NCBI GenBank assembly: GCA_022559845.1
Contig: CM040128.1
Coordinates: 71,301,247 to 71,365,246, forward strand
Origin: Amorphophallus konjac
Lineage: Eukaryota; Streptophyta; Magnoliopsida; Alismatales; Araceae
DNA length: 64,000 nt
Reading direction: 5' to 3'
The position numbers were made by a program, and so were the translations under genes. Shown here piece by piece: positions 11,126 to 23,055 of the stretch. Position 1 is the stretch's first letter, and every line of letters starts with the position of its first letter. Below the pieces are notes generated by a model. It was not told where the DNA came from and did not search any database. It saw nothing but the letters and a program-made list of their open reading frames with translations.

Positions 11126-13127
11126 CTCGTAGTCTACTATCCTGGCTCGTATAGCCTGCTATATCTGGCTCTCGTAGCCTGCTCTTTCTAGCTCTTATAG
11201 CCTAGTCTTAGCCTGTCCTGCTATCTCTGGCTCTTGTGACTTTCTATATCACCATTCTGGCTCTTGTAGCCTACTATCTCGCTACCTTCTGGCTTTTACA
11301 GCCTACTATCCCGTTACCCCTGGCTTTTAAAGCCTTCTATTATGCTATTCCGGCTTGTATAGCCTGCTATAATACCACTTTCTGGCTCTTATAGCCTGCT
11401 GTTCCACTATCCTTGGCTCCTGCAGCCTGCTATCACGGCTTTTATAGCCTGCTATTTCTAGCTCTTGTAGCCGACTATCCCTGGCACCTGTAGCCCGCTA
11501 CTCTGCCATTCCTGGCATTTACGGCTTGCTATCCCGCTATCCTGGCTCTTGCAGCCTGTTACCCTAGCCTTCGTGGCCTGCTATCCTGCTACCTTCTGGC
11601 TCCTATAGGATGCTATCTCTGGCTTTTATAGCCTGCTATCCTGGCCTTTACAGCTTGCAATCTCGCTATCCTGGCTCTTACAGCCTGCTACCATAGCCTT
11701 CGCGGCCTACTATCCTGCTACCTTCTGGCTCTTTTAGCCTGCTATCTCTGGCTTTTATAGCCTTCTATCCTGGCCTTTACGGCTGGCTATGCCGCTATCC
11801 TGGCTCTTGCAACCTGCTACCCTAGCCTTCGCGGCCTACTATCCTACTACCTTCTGGCTCCTATAGCCTGCTATCTCTGGCTTTTATAGCCTGCTATCCT
11901 GGCCTTTACAACTGTCTATCCCGCTATCCTGGCTCTTGCAGCCTGCTACCCTAGCCTTCGCCGTCTGCTATCCTGCTACCTTCTGGCTCCTATAGCTTGC
12001 TTTCTCCGACTTTTATAGCCTGCTATCCTGGCCTTTACAACTGGCTATCTCGCTATCCTGGCTCTTGCAGCCTGCTATCCTAACATTCGCGGCCTGCTAT
12101 CCTGCTACCTTCTTGCTCCTGTAGCCTGCTCTCCTGGCTTTTATAGCCTGCCATCCTGGCCTTTGTGGCTTGCTATCTTGCTATCCTTGCTCCTACAGCT
12201 TGCTATCCCGGCTTGTATAGCCTGCTATCTCGCTATTTTTTTGCCCTTGTGACATGCTATACTGCTATCTTTCGACTTTTATAGCCCGCTATCCATATAT
12301 CTCTGGGCCTAGACATACCGTCAATGCTCACTGTCTCGTTACCTTTTGGCTTAGGCTTATCTCAATAATTACTACCATGTCCCACCGTGATGGTCGGTAC
12401 AACTCAATGACTTAGGCCTCCCCTTGAGGATTGCTATCTCTCCATCCATAGGTTTACATAGCCTGCTCTCCTGCTATCTATCGGCTTTCATGGCCTGCCT
12501 TATTACTACCTTCCAGCTTTCATAGCTCGCTTTATTATTAACTTTCACTTACTTTTTGATAACTAACTTGTAGGTATTCACAACAGGCGTTCGAATAAAT
12601 AGATGAGCATATTTTTTAAAAAAAAGAAAAAAAGAGAAAGAGAAAAGAGAAAAAAAAGAGAAGAAAGAAAGAAAAGAAGAACGTACTTCTATATGCTTTT
12701 GACTTCCGGTGTTTGCTTGCCATGCTTACATGCTTGCTTATACTATAGATTATTACACTTCCTTTGAACTTCTAGGACCGCGTTGCCTTACTAAATAAAG
12801 CCGCCCGATTCTAGGCACGTGTGCATCACGTCATACATTAAGGAATGAAAAGTCGATTTTCGGTGAGTGCATGCGCTTAGGGGAAAGTCATAACTGTGTT
12901 GTCAACGTAGCTCATGAGATACACCCAGATAAAACTCCACACACTCTGCACACAATGTTAGCAATGGTCTCTAATCATAAGGATGCTAGAAAGTTCTTCC
13001 TAACGCTTTATGGATGCTCAAATCTCTACACCCACATGAGAGGTAATCGTGAGGAAAAAGCTGTATGCCCCCCATTCAAAAAAAAGGCAAAAAATAAAAA
13101 ACAGAGAAAAAAAGAAGAATGATAGGT

Positions 13128-13380
13128 GGAGTGCGGATCCAGGAAGCTGAGAATCCCCACTGAAATAAATGAGGAGACTCGCGCAAAATGGTGAAGCAAA
13201 CTCCACAATGAAATTACAATAAGGATGAATCCCAGTAGCCGGGAATCCCCATTGAGACACATGAGGAAACTCGCGTCAAACGGTGAAGTCCGTAATAAAA
13301 TTGCTATAAGGAATGAATCCTAGTAAGCCAGGAATCTCCATTGAGACACATGAGGAGACTCGCGTCGAACGGTGAATTCT
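13128..13380 (+). repeat. Three copies of a 90-bp direct repeat
   Basis: GAATCCCCA(C/T)TGA followed by ACATGAGGA(G/A)ACTCGCGTC and GGTGAA occurs near 13150, 13241 and 13331. The spacing is 90-91 bp, with moderate divergence between units. Confidence 0.75.
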
Positions 13381-13840
13381 AGAATTAAGAATAATCCAAA
13401 GGGGGTTGTGCGAAGCTACTGAAAATTGATAACCCCAACTATATGTGTAGACGCTAGAGCAATACTCTCGTGTTATGTAGAACATCTGTGTATCCCTACG
13501 TTGGAGAGTCGCTGCTCACATACTTACACTATCACACTACGGAGGACTAGTCTTGGATGTGGATTGTAATTTCCATAATGCACATATTCTATGCAGTGTC
13601 CTTTTAGGGTATGCACATCTCCCTTAGTTGTGCTTTGTGAACCACACTTTGTCCATGAATGCGGGCACGGTCCTTGTCCTATCCCCGATATAGGGGAGCT
13701 ATTCTATATCTCTATCTTATACTTGCAGTCGACGGATGCCTGCATACTTGCGTGAATAAAGAATAAAAGAACAAAAGACACACTTTTCAAACGGGCTACA
13801 CCCGTAGGCCCCACTCACTCGTCCCTCATTCGCGTCACCT

Positions 13841-13856
13841 ATGGGTGGGGGGCATT
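13841..13856 (+). other. Polypurine tract of the Ogre/Tat-type element
   Basis: GGGTGGGGGGCATT lies directly before TGTTGAC. A GGGGGCATTTGTTGA junction is a common feature of the 3' end of Ogre/Tat elements, known from the family. It defines the plus-strand primer and the start of the 3' LTR. Confidence 0.6.
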
Positions 13857-13867
13857 TGTTGACACAC

Positions 13868-13907
<40 letters not shown>

Positions 13908-14582
13908 GATAATAATAATAGTAATGATAATATGTTAATAATAATATTGAAATATTTTATTTCTACTAAAATATCTTATTTACGCTATTTCTTATTTTTC
14001 AGGAATAAAAGAAGGAAAAAAAGAGGAAAAACAAAGAAGAAGAAGAAAAGGGCAAATGGGCCTTAATGATATGAGATGGGCTTAGAAGAGCCGAAGAGGC
14101 CCATCACGTGCACATCGATCCGACAGCCAGATGGGATCCGGCGGCCAAGAAGGCAAGCCGCGTTTCGTGCCGCCGTCTCATCCCCTCCAGCCGTCGTATC
14201 AAGGGAGCCATCTCCTTCTATAAAGACTTGGCTTCGAGCACAAGAAACTCGGGCCCCGGTAGGCAAGAAAGAAGGAGCTCTGTAAAAAAGAGAGAGAAGC
14301 AAAGCGAAGAAAGAAGGGGGTTTTCGAGAGGAAGAAGAAGGGGCCCGTGAGAAAGGGCGAACAGAGGCTAAGGGGAGGGTTCCATAGGGAGATTGAAAGA
14401 GAGGAAGAAGGGGAGGGGTCGAGCTTCTCTGTTGTAGGTGGGTCTCCCACTGTTCAAAGGCCGTCAGGGGCTGCATCGTTCTTGTTTTCCTCATTTTATT
14501 TCTATGCAACCCCCCGTCCTTGATAGATGCTGTAACACTTGTTGAATGTGAATGAAAATTACACGAATGTTTTGATCCACTG
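13857..14582 (+). mobile_element. 3' LTR of the Ogre/Tat-type element, first part
   Basis: It starts TGTTGACAC after the polypurine tract, followed by a (TA)n run at 13872-13903. A possible TATA box is CTATAAAG at 14218-14225, with a purine-rich leader after it. The LTR is interrupted at 14582 by the minus-strand LTR pair and probably resumes at 18461, because CACTG (14578-14582) and CACCG (18461-18465) look like the two copies of the target. The far end of this LTR was not found. Confidence 0.55.
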
Positions 14583-16616
14583 TGATGTGGGACGGGTGAC
14601 GCGACTGGGCTAAGACGTACGACCGACTCAAAGTGCGGCCAGCACTAGCACACTAAGGTAAGCTGAGCGGCGGACTACCGTGGTGTTCTTCGGGTGGAGA
14701 CGTCTCTCAACAGGAACTCTAACTAGCCCGACAATCGTCCCTTGCAAGGGAAACGTGGGATCGCAGCGGTTAAGGAACAACTGTCGCCTAGGGGTTTCCA
14801 GTTCGGGCTCGGTGCTCGACTGGGCCAATGGAACGGGTGCTCGCAACTCACAACCACTGCAATTTAAAGCTAGCTATCGGCCCTATTCTCACAAACGCAA
14901 CATGATAAGTAATATATTAAATTAGCAATGTGAGTGTGGAACGAGGCACGTACCTCCACGACTAGCGCGTGGGGAAGAAATCCCGGCCGAATCCGAACAA
15001 TCCCGATACACACAATTGTTAACTATACAACTTCAGAACACGGTGCCCACTCCATGCAGGGAGGTAAAGGGATACAATCACACTTCTGGGGCTGCTGGAA
15101 TACGGGTTGATGGGCCGCACTCGCAGGAGGCGAGGGAGGCGAGTTGGGGCCGATCGGGTGAGCCGATTGGAAGCCGACTAGGTTCTGTCCGCGTAGGTCA
15201 CCCAGCGCAGCAGACTTGCGGAGGCCGGTATGCCATGATCCGACGTCCGATCGGGCTGCCATTTATTGGAGAATGTTGGCGACAGGATGAAGAATGCCTG
15301 GTCCGAACGGCACGATCAAATCTGATCATATCTGGGCGTGGCAGCAACTTTACTCAGCCTCAGGTTCTGCTCACACAGAATTGCACATGAAAGCTAAAAA
15401 TTATGGAAAAAATCGCTTCGCTGTCGGAATGGATTGCTTCTTATTGTAGATCGTCAGCGACGTCTAGAGGAAGGCTCAGACCAAAGGGTTTGTGCAGATC
15501 TGAGAGGAAGGAGACGGGGCAGCTTCTGTAAGTTACATCTGCCTATGGGTCGAATCTGCAAAGGGTGGTCGGCGCAGCCCCACAAGAATCCTCGCCACGA
15601 CCAGCACAGACCTCAGAACCACACAAGCTCGGTGGCAACGCGAAGAGGACAAAAAAATCTTATGACCACTCAGAATCCCAAATCCAAAGAGTTTGGGAGT
15701 AGATCCGTAGAAATTTTGGATCGGGAAGTTGAGGATCTGGACAGCAGGCTCAGACAGACTTGCGCAACTTCACGAGCGGAATTGTTACCGGCGATCCAGA
15801 GCTCCGATCGAGGCTAAACCGGTGCCAAACTCTTCCCGACTTGTAGAATCTTCACTGATAAAATTCACAGAACCAGATACAAAGAGGAAAGGGATGATAA
15901 GGGGAGGCGAGTCACATGCCAAGAAAATCCCGTCACAGGATTGGGGCCTAGGGCATCACACCCAAGAGGGGGAAAGAGAATCACTCTCTTACACAATTTT
16001 CTCTCAAAATTTCGTCATTAACTTTTGAAATATGTTTACAAGAGATGATATATAGGGGAGTGGAAACCCTAGGGAGAGGATGAGAGGTGGAGGGGGGAGG
16101 AGAGAGAGGGGGTGCGCCCCCTTGACTAATGGGGGGAGAGGGAGACCAAGGGGGGGGGGGCAAGGGAAACTTTCTAGTTTGAAAAATGAGGGGAGGGGAG
16201 TCAAGGTATGGTAGGTGGCTGCCTCCCTCTTGGACCAGGAAAGGGGCGTCCCCTCCCATTCAGCCTTCCAAGCCTCCATTCCTTAGACCCTTTCACACCC
16301 ATTCACATTAGTCTCCCATGTCCCTTTCACACCTAGCCCATGGGCCATTTCACACATGGCCCATAAAAAGCCCAATAGAAATTAGAAAAGCCCAATGACT
16401 CTAGACCACTAATTAAGCCCATTACAAGACCATAGGCCCATTAGCCCTTACACACTATTACAACCCACTAATTGTCCACAAGTTCAAAATAGGGCCCAAC
16501 AAGGTCAAAAAATGTGAAACAAAGGTGATAACTTGGTTGACGCGTCCATGTCCTCCTCGAGCTATCGGGGCTCCGACGTGTCCTCCTCCACCGGCATGAA
16601 TTGCGGCGTGTGTCCA
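14583..16616 (-). repeat. LTR copy 1 of the fused pair
   Basis: This copy has the complete LTR 3' end at 14583. Its other end, near 16616, stops at the shared GCGGCGTGTGTCC and is joined directly to copy 2. About 2.03 kb. Confidence 0.7.
16047..16055 (-). promoter_or_regulatory. TATA box of fused LTR copy 1
   Basis: CTATATATC on the minus strand, about 65 bp downstream of an AGGGGGCGCACCCCCT box, as in the other TGATG-type LTRs. Confidence 0.55.
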
Positions 16617-18460
16617 GTTCGGGCTCGGTGCTCGACTGGGCCTATGGAACGGGCGCTCACAACTCACAACCACGGTGATTTGAAGCAAGCTATCGGCCCT
16701 ATTCTTACAAATGCAGCATGATAGATAATATACTAAATCAGCAATGTGAGTGTGGATCGAGGCACGTACCTCGACGACTAGCGCGTGGGGAAGAAATCCC
16801 GGTCGAATCCGAACAACCCCGATACACACAATTGTTAACTATACAACTTCAGAACACGATGCCCACTCCACGCAGAGAGGTAAAGGGCTACAATCACACT
16901 AGAGAGGTAAATGGCTACAATCACACTTCTGGGCTGCTGGAATTCGGGTTGACGGGCCGCACTCGCAGGAGGCGAGGGAGGCGACTCGGGGCCGATCGGG
17001 TGAACCGATTGGAAGCCGACTAGGTTCTGTCCGCGCAGGTCACCCGGTGCAGTAGACTTGCAGAGACCGGTACGCCAAGATCCAACGTCCGATCTGGGTG
17101 CCATTTGTTGGAGAATGTTGGTGACAAGATGAAAAATGCCTGGTCTGAACGGTGCGATCAGATCTGATCAGAGTTGGGCGTGGGAGCAATTGTACTCAGC
17201 CTCAGGTTTTGCTCGTATAGAACTGCATAGGAATGCTAAAAATTATGGAAAAAATCACTCCAGTGTCGGAATGGATTGATTCTTCTTGGAGATCGTTGGC
17301 GACGTCAAGAGGAAGACTTAGACTAAAGGGCTTGTGCAGATCTCAGAGGAAGGACATGGGGCAGCTTCTGTAAGTTGCCTCTGCCTCTGGGTCGAATCTG
17401 CACAGGGTGGTCGGCACAGCCCCACGAGAATCCTCGCCACGACCAGCACAGACCTCAGAACGACGCGAGCTTGGCGGAAACGCGAAGAGGACAGAAAATA
17501 CTACTACCACTCAGAATCCCACAACCAAAGAGTATGGGAGTAGATCCGTAGAAATTTTGGATCAGGAAGTTGAGGATATGGACAGCAGGCTCAGACAGAC
17601 TTGCGCGACTGCACAAGCTGAATTGTTTCCGACGATCTAGAGCTCCGATTGAGGCAAAACGGGCGCCAAACTCTTCCTGACTTGTAGAAGCTTCATTGAT
17701 AAAATTCCCAGAAGCAGATATGAAGAGGAAGGGAATGATAAGGGGGATGAGTCATACGCCAAGAAAATCCCATCACAGGATTGGGGCCTAGGGCATCACA
17801 CCCAAGAGGGGGAAAGAGAATCACTCTCTTACACAATTTTCTCTCAAAATTTCGTCATTAACTTTTGAAATATGTTTACAAGAGATGATATATAGGGGAG
17901 TGGAAACCCTAGGGAGAGGATGAGAGGTGGAGGGGGGAGGAGAGAGAGGGGGTGCGCCCCCTTGACTAATGGGGGGAGAGGGAGACCAAGGGGGGGGGCA
18001 AGGGAAACTTTCTAGTTTGAAAAATGAGGGGAGGGGAGTCAAGGTATGGTAGGTGGCTGCCTCCCTCTTGGACCAGGAAAGGGGCGTCCCCTCCCATTCA
18101 ACCTTCCAAGCCTCCATTCCTTAGACCCTTTCACACCAATTCACATTAGTCTCCCATGTCCCTTGCACACCTAGCCCATGGGCCTTTTCACACTTGGCCC
18201 ATAAAAAGCCCAATAGAAAATAGAAAAGCCCAATGACTCTAGCCCACTAATCTAGCCCATTACATGACCATTGGCGCATTAGCCCTTACACACTATTACA
18301 ACCCACTAATTGTCCACAAGTTCAAAATAGGTCCCCACAAGGCCAAAAAAATGTGAAACAAAGGTGATAACTTGGTTGACGCGTCCACGTCCTCCTTGAG
18401 CTATCGGGGCTCCGGCGTGTCCTCATCCACCGGCGTGTATTGCGGCGTGTGTCCGCACCA
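16617..18460 (-). repeat. LTR copy 2 of the fused pair
   Basis: It starts (plus strand) at AGTTCGGGCTCGGTGCTCG, which corresponds to about 14810 in copy 1, so about 230 bp of the LTR 3' end is missing. The segment equivalent to 15933-16275 is almost unchanged between copies, while the rest differs at roughly one base in ten. Confidence 0.7.
17887..17895 (-). promoter_or_regulatory. TATA box of fused LTR copy 2
   Basis: The same sequence and context as at 16047-16055, within the unchanged tract shared by the two copies. Confidence 0.55.
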
Positions 18461-19900
18461 CACCGTGCATCTGTCAACCTTTCCTCTGCTATTTTTCTTA
18501 CGTTTACGTATGAATATGATCATTTGATGGCCAACAATCTGGGCAAAGCAAGGGCTCCTCAATATCAAACATATGCCTCTGGTCATCTGGTGCTTCGTTT
18601 GTGGGTTGTCTCCTCAATATTCTTCCCTTTCTTTTTTTTGTGTAAATCGCCCCATGGGGAGCATGGGGGCCAATCACCTCCTACGTGTTCTTTGTGCAAC
18701 CCATGAGCGGGTATACAAGGGCTATGCCTCATCTCTTCTCAGTGTCATTACAGCCGTTTTGTTTGAACACATCCTTGCTATCTTGAGGAAGGGGAATGCC
18801 CGTGGATTGTCTGTCATTTCTGTGAACCCCTCAGAGAGAGACCAAAGGCTTGTGAAGCTATCGCATGGTCTCTGTGTTCTTGGTTTCTAGAATGAGGCAT
18901 ATTGTGTTTCTGTCGTCACTGGTGCAAATCTTGTCTATCCAGAATGCTCTGTTTCGTTTGCAGCTCCCCTGCACCCATCTGCCGCACACACGCACGAACC
19001 AGACCCTTTCCTTATCCTTGGCCGCCGAATAAGCCCAGCCCAGCCGCCGTGTCGACCCCATTCCCCCTCACAAAAGCACTCGCCGCCGTACCACATCAAA
19101 CCCCAGCCGAGTGGCACCTTTGCCGCCAGATCAAACCTCCCAGCCGCCAGGTCAAATGCGTTGGCCGCCGTCTCACCTATTTGGCAGCCGTATCACACAT
19201 ATTATGCATGCTGCCGCCATGTAACCCCTTTGCCGCCATGCCAACTTCCCTGGCCGCCGTATCACCACGCCATACCACCTGAGTCCACCAGCCGTTAGTT
19301 TGTTTAATTTTTACATATGTGAATAAATGCATGTGCATGCACGAATAAGACATCAGGTTACATGAGATCGTCCAGCCGTCGGATGTGCATAGGAGACCAT
19401 CCAAATAAACCCATGTCCCAAACTCATATATGCATGGCCCACTCACTTCATCACGTACCTAATCATCCAAATAAACACCATCATGTGCATATAAACACCG
19501 CCAGCACTCCATTTCATATATCCCATTTTATACCTGAATAAACCTCCCCAGCCCACCATTACATTCGTGACTGAATTTGCATGGGTCAGCCATTTAACTC
19601 ACTTATGTCAGCCGTCGGCCTATTACATCATGTGTGTGAATGCCTTTTTTTTAAAATGCATAAATTGAACAGACGCACAGGGACCTTTATTCAGTCGCTG
19701 GATCACCTTGATTAGCCACCGGATCAATGGTTTCTCCAACTTCTTTCTCTATTCTGCCTGCTATACCATTCTCCTCAATGTTCCACCAAGTGTTGAGCCA
19801 TACCAGCCCCATAAGATGCTGAGGTGCTACATTGACTGGGTTCTTACCCCTACATTATATTTTATTTTCCAAGTATTCCAATTACCCCATTAAGTCACGG
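18461..19900. other. Probable continuation of the Ogre LTR; no gene recognised
   Basis: Sequence resumes after the target duplication. A plus-strand frame at about 18660-18890 encodes a short stretch containing ERVYKGYASSLLSV and looks protein-like, but I do not recognise a family and it has no supported start. The region also holds the CCGCCG-rich repeat at 19018-19275. No LTR end or primer-binding site was found. Confidence 0.35.
19018..19275 (+). repeat. Degenerate GCCGCCGTATCAC-type minisatellite
   Basis: About ten copies of a GCCGCC core followed by (G/A)TATCAC or related bases, at irregular 18-35-bp spacing. Typical copies are near 19077, 19168, 19213 and 19252. Confidence 0.55.
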
Positions 19901-20029
19901 GGATCCGCTACTTACTATAGCGTGTTCTCCACTGACTTCGTAGAGGGGAAGAGAGAATAAATCACATCAATAACGAATGATGACCCTTCTGGTTCTCGAG
20001 CTTCAGTATGCCCGCATGATGCGGACTCC

Positions 20030-21235
20030 GTCTCGGGTCTCCGTGGACAGATATCCTATATATTTCTTGGCATAATCCCGAGATAAGGGGAAGTGTTGCC
20101 GGAATTCATTCAAGAGGCTGATATATCTTACCATATTCTACGAATTATCACTTTGGGTGAAGAAGGTCTGCGGGTTCCTATGGCGTGTTCTTTGATGGCT
20201 TCATCAGGGAAATAATGAAAAAATCATTTTAACAGCGGATAGTGTCCCATTACTCTCGCCCTTGTGGCCCTCGGGCTTCGATGTGCCCATGGATTATGGA
20301 CCCCATCTCGACTCTCTGTGGACATGTATCCTATATGTCTCTTGGCATGTCCCGAGACAAAGGGGAGATGCTGCCGGAATCAAATGGGGAGGCTATGTTA
20401 CCCCATGCCTTCACGGATGTTTCAATCATCCCACTGAATCATGAGGCTTCGTTACATATTATAACGTGAGCTCCGATGATCCCGTCAGGGCAATAGAACA
20501 TTGATTGCCTTAAAGGCGAACAACGCCCCTATCCTTTCGGACCCTTCGGCCCATAATTGTGTTGGCTTCCCTTAAAACCTTTTGTGTACATCCTGTGGTA
20601 CCAAAATGGGCCAAGACTAATCGGCAAAGGGTTCATTACCCACTGTTGGGTCCGGGCCATCATTTCGATATGCCCATCTTTTCGGATTCTGTCTCAGCTC
20701 ATTGTGGACTGATTTCCTATACATCTCCCCTAACATATTCTGGGGCAGGGGGAGATGCTGCCAAAATCTCTTGGATACATAAGTTCCGTTCTCTACTCCG
20801 CATCGGGTTTTCCTTGGCTTTCCACTTGGTTTTCACCTCTTGTGGGGGAAACGGCCTCACAACTACTCATGCTGAATTATGAGGGCAAGGTACCCTGTAA
20901 AGAGAATAAATGAATGAACAAGTGCCGCTTCCCGGCATACATTGTCCCGGTGACCTAGTAGTCATGCTGGTTTCTATGAACTTATATGCATGTGCTGCAA
21001 TAACAAAGATTTTTCAACAAATAAAATGGCAAGCATTGATTGATGACCTCCAAGGTGATTGGGATTTCCTAGAGGGCTAGCCCTCGGGCTCCTCCACCTA
21101 TCATGAGGTACGGGATTGCCGTCTAGGCATGACCATCTTTCGGAACCATCTCGACTCTTCGTGGATGAGCCTCTTATAACCTCCCCGACACTCTTAGGAA
21201 CAAGGGAGGTGCTGTCGGAATTTTCTTTGAGTTTA
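20030..21235 (+). repeat. Diverged repeat with a GGGGAGATGCTGCC core, four copies
   Basis: Four segments share CGTGGAC, ATCCTATA and CTTGGCAT-like stretches about 60 bp before a purine-rich core and TGCTGCCGGAAT. Cores end near 20100, 20375, 20762 and 21214. A fifth core stands alone at about 22815-22830. The purine-rich core resembles a polypurine tract, so these could be duplicated 3' regions of a retroelement; that is inference. Confidence 0.5.
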
Positions 21236-23055
21236 TTGAATAAATATGTGGATAAATGATTGAATAAAGTAATAAATAATTAAATAACGTCAGAAGTTAA
21301 ATTCTACCATTAATATTCAAATAAAAAGGAATAAAGTGCTATATGCTCCTCATTCACTTGTATGAACCCATGCATGAGCATCTGCACCTACTCGGCTCTC
21401 CGGTATATCAAATTGTGACTAAGTCGAAAGTCAGGTTAGGCCTGGCCGGAAGCCATTACTAAGTGTGAGGTGGTCTTATGACCTAAGTCCTCCGCCATGT
21501 GTCGAGAACCGATCTAATAAACCCTACCACACTGCCTACTTGCATGAACTACATTTTATTTTATGAAGCGAACATCACTTTCATACATTTTCTTCGGCCC
21601 CGAGGGCTCTTCTAGTTTGGCGATTAATCAAGGGTTTTCCTTCTTTCGGAAGGATGTAATTAACGCCATAGTCTTTATGGTATGGCAGACTTCTAGTCCC
21701 AACACGATCACCCATAATTATTTGATTAGTCAGACGAGCACACAATAAAACTTTATCACGTAAGTGACTGGCACGTCCTGCATTAATAAAATGAACCAAT
21801 ATACAAAATAAATCAAACAAGCGAGAGATTTTTCTCACCGTCCACAGAGGACTAAGGGGGGCACGGAGGGGAGGGGACGAGTGGGTGGAGGGGTCGGTGG
21901 GGGACGGGAGAGGAGGGGAGGGGGGTAGGGAGGGGACGGGAGAGGAAGGGAGGGGGTGGGGAGGGGGACACATTGGGTGATTGAGGAGATGGGGTCGGTG
22001 GGGTATGGGAGAGGAGGGGGCCCACGACCACCGGCTCGAAACCACCAAAAGCAAGAATTTAAGCAAGGAAACATTGCTCATTATTTTTGGTGGGGGAGGG
22101 GAGGCCCTCGAGAGAGAGGGAGGAGGGCGGGTCTAGGTGGGTGGAGGGGAGGGGAGGAAGGGTCCTGTGGGGGATGGGAGGGGGTCCGGTGTGGGTGGGT
22201 CTTCGGTGGGGGAGGGAAGGGGAGGGGGGTCCATCCACGGGAGGGGAGGGGGTATGATTTTTTTTGGGGTATGGGGGGGATTTCTTTGTGTCCTCTCCTT
22301 GGTGGTTTCTTCTATTGACATTATTTAGCTTTGATGTTCGTCATTTGAATGTTTTTAAATTAGATGTTGTTTAATTCGATGTATGCATAATGACAAGTGA
22401 GATGCTATTTAATTTTATGTGCTTTAATTACATGGAGTATTTCGTATGAGTTGAGGTGCGTGGGTGTGACCTAACATTACACGCACCTCAGGAGAGCGTG
22501 TTAAACCCGTGTCAATGAACCTTCATGTTCAAGACTTTGGGATTGATGTGTATGTTCTCATTTTTTTATGAGAATATATATATCTACCTCAAAGTCTTGA
22601 ATTGTTTCGTTTGGACAGTCTGTGAATGTTTGATCGCACTTAGGCAGTCATTTACTATATGTGTTTGTATGATTTATTGAGAATTTCGGTTGCATCTTCT
22701 CACTCTTCTTTGGTATAACTTTATTGATTTAGAATATTTTCTTAACCACTTACTAGTAAGTGTTTAAGACAATTTCTTAATCAATAAATGTTTTTGGTAT
22801 ATTGGAGAAGTGTGGGGAGATGCTGCCAAAATTTTCAGCAAATCGTACAACACATATAGTAAGTGATTATGCGATCAAACCTTCATGGATGGGTTAAAAA
22901 GTGATAATCTAAATAATACAACCTTCCTCGGCAAATGGTCTATGGCGAACGATGTGAGGAAAGGGTCGAGCTTATTTTCAGGAGTAATAATTTTAAAGTT
23001 ATTTGTGTATTAACATTTAGTGGGTGCAGGTAAAATATTGACAGATCGTTCATAG
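21236..23055. other. No gene recognised; G-rich tract
   Basis: A minus-strand frame covers 21581-22081. Its last 85 codons look protein-like, but I cannot name a family, and the first part is a proline-rich reading of a simple C-rich tract. Plus-strand runs of three to six Gs are dense at 21850-22300. The C-rich opposite strand resembles the leader of the TGATG-type LTRs, so a further fragment is possible. About 700 bp before the transposase relic shows no terminal repeat. Confidence 0.35.

Larger units (their letters stand above)
10255..12520 (+). repeat. About 21-bp tandem repeat array, copy 2 (interrupted by a MITE)
   Basis: Same unit family and same order of variants as 4680-6480. It is interrupted at 10540-11125 by a foreign insert. 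Without the insert the two arrays are similar in length, so they descend from one duplicated block rather than from independent expansion. Confidence 0.75.
12521..13856 (+). other. 3' untranslated region of the Ogre/Tat-type element
   Basis: The first 520 bp duplicate 6481-7000, including an A/G-only tract at about 12613-12682. The remainder has a 90-bp direct repeat (13128-13380) and about 400 bp without recognisable features. It ends in a polypurine tract next to a TG start, so it is read as the 3' untranslated region of a plus-strand element. No pol remnant is visible upstream; the coding part is missing or outside the repeat block. Confidence 0.5.
14583..18460 (-). mobile_element. Fused pair of TGATG-type LTRs inserted in the Ogre LTR
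   Basis: Read on the minus strand the insert starts TGGTGCGGACAC and ends GTCCCACATCA. That end resembles GTCCCGCATCA, the end of the intact element at 40223-46398, and the preceding 400 bp are also similar. The flanks CACTG/CACCG are a 5-bp target duplication with one mismatch. Inside are two direct copies of the LTR joined head to tail with no internal domain. I infer a solo LTR that underwent unequal exchange. Confidence 0.65.

Noticed and set aside
2085..12520. CRISPR array
   Set aside because: The repeats are degenerate, spacers are not unique, and the sequence is plainly plant nuclear DNA.
18573..18890. Plus-strand frame of 105 codons as a captured host gene
   Set aside because: No family recognised, no start or splice sites that I can support; kept only as a remark in the region entry.
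21581..22081. Minus-strand frame of 166 codons as a gene
   Set aside because: The first half is a low-complexity proline tract. The second half looks protein-like but cannot be assigned, and no exon structure can be supported.
22320..23055. CACTA terminal inverted repeat upstream of the transposase relic
   Set aside because: No CACTA-type terminus with subterminal repeats found; the relic is an internal fragment.
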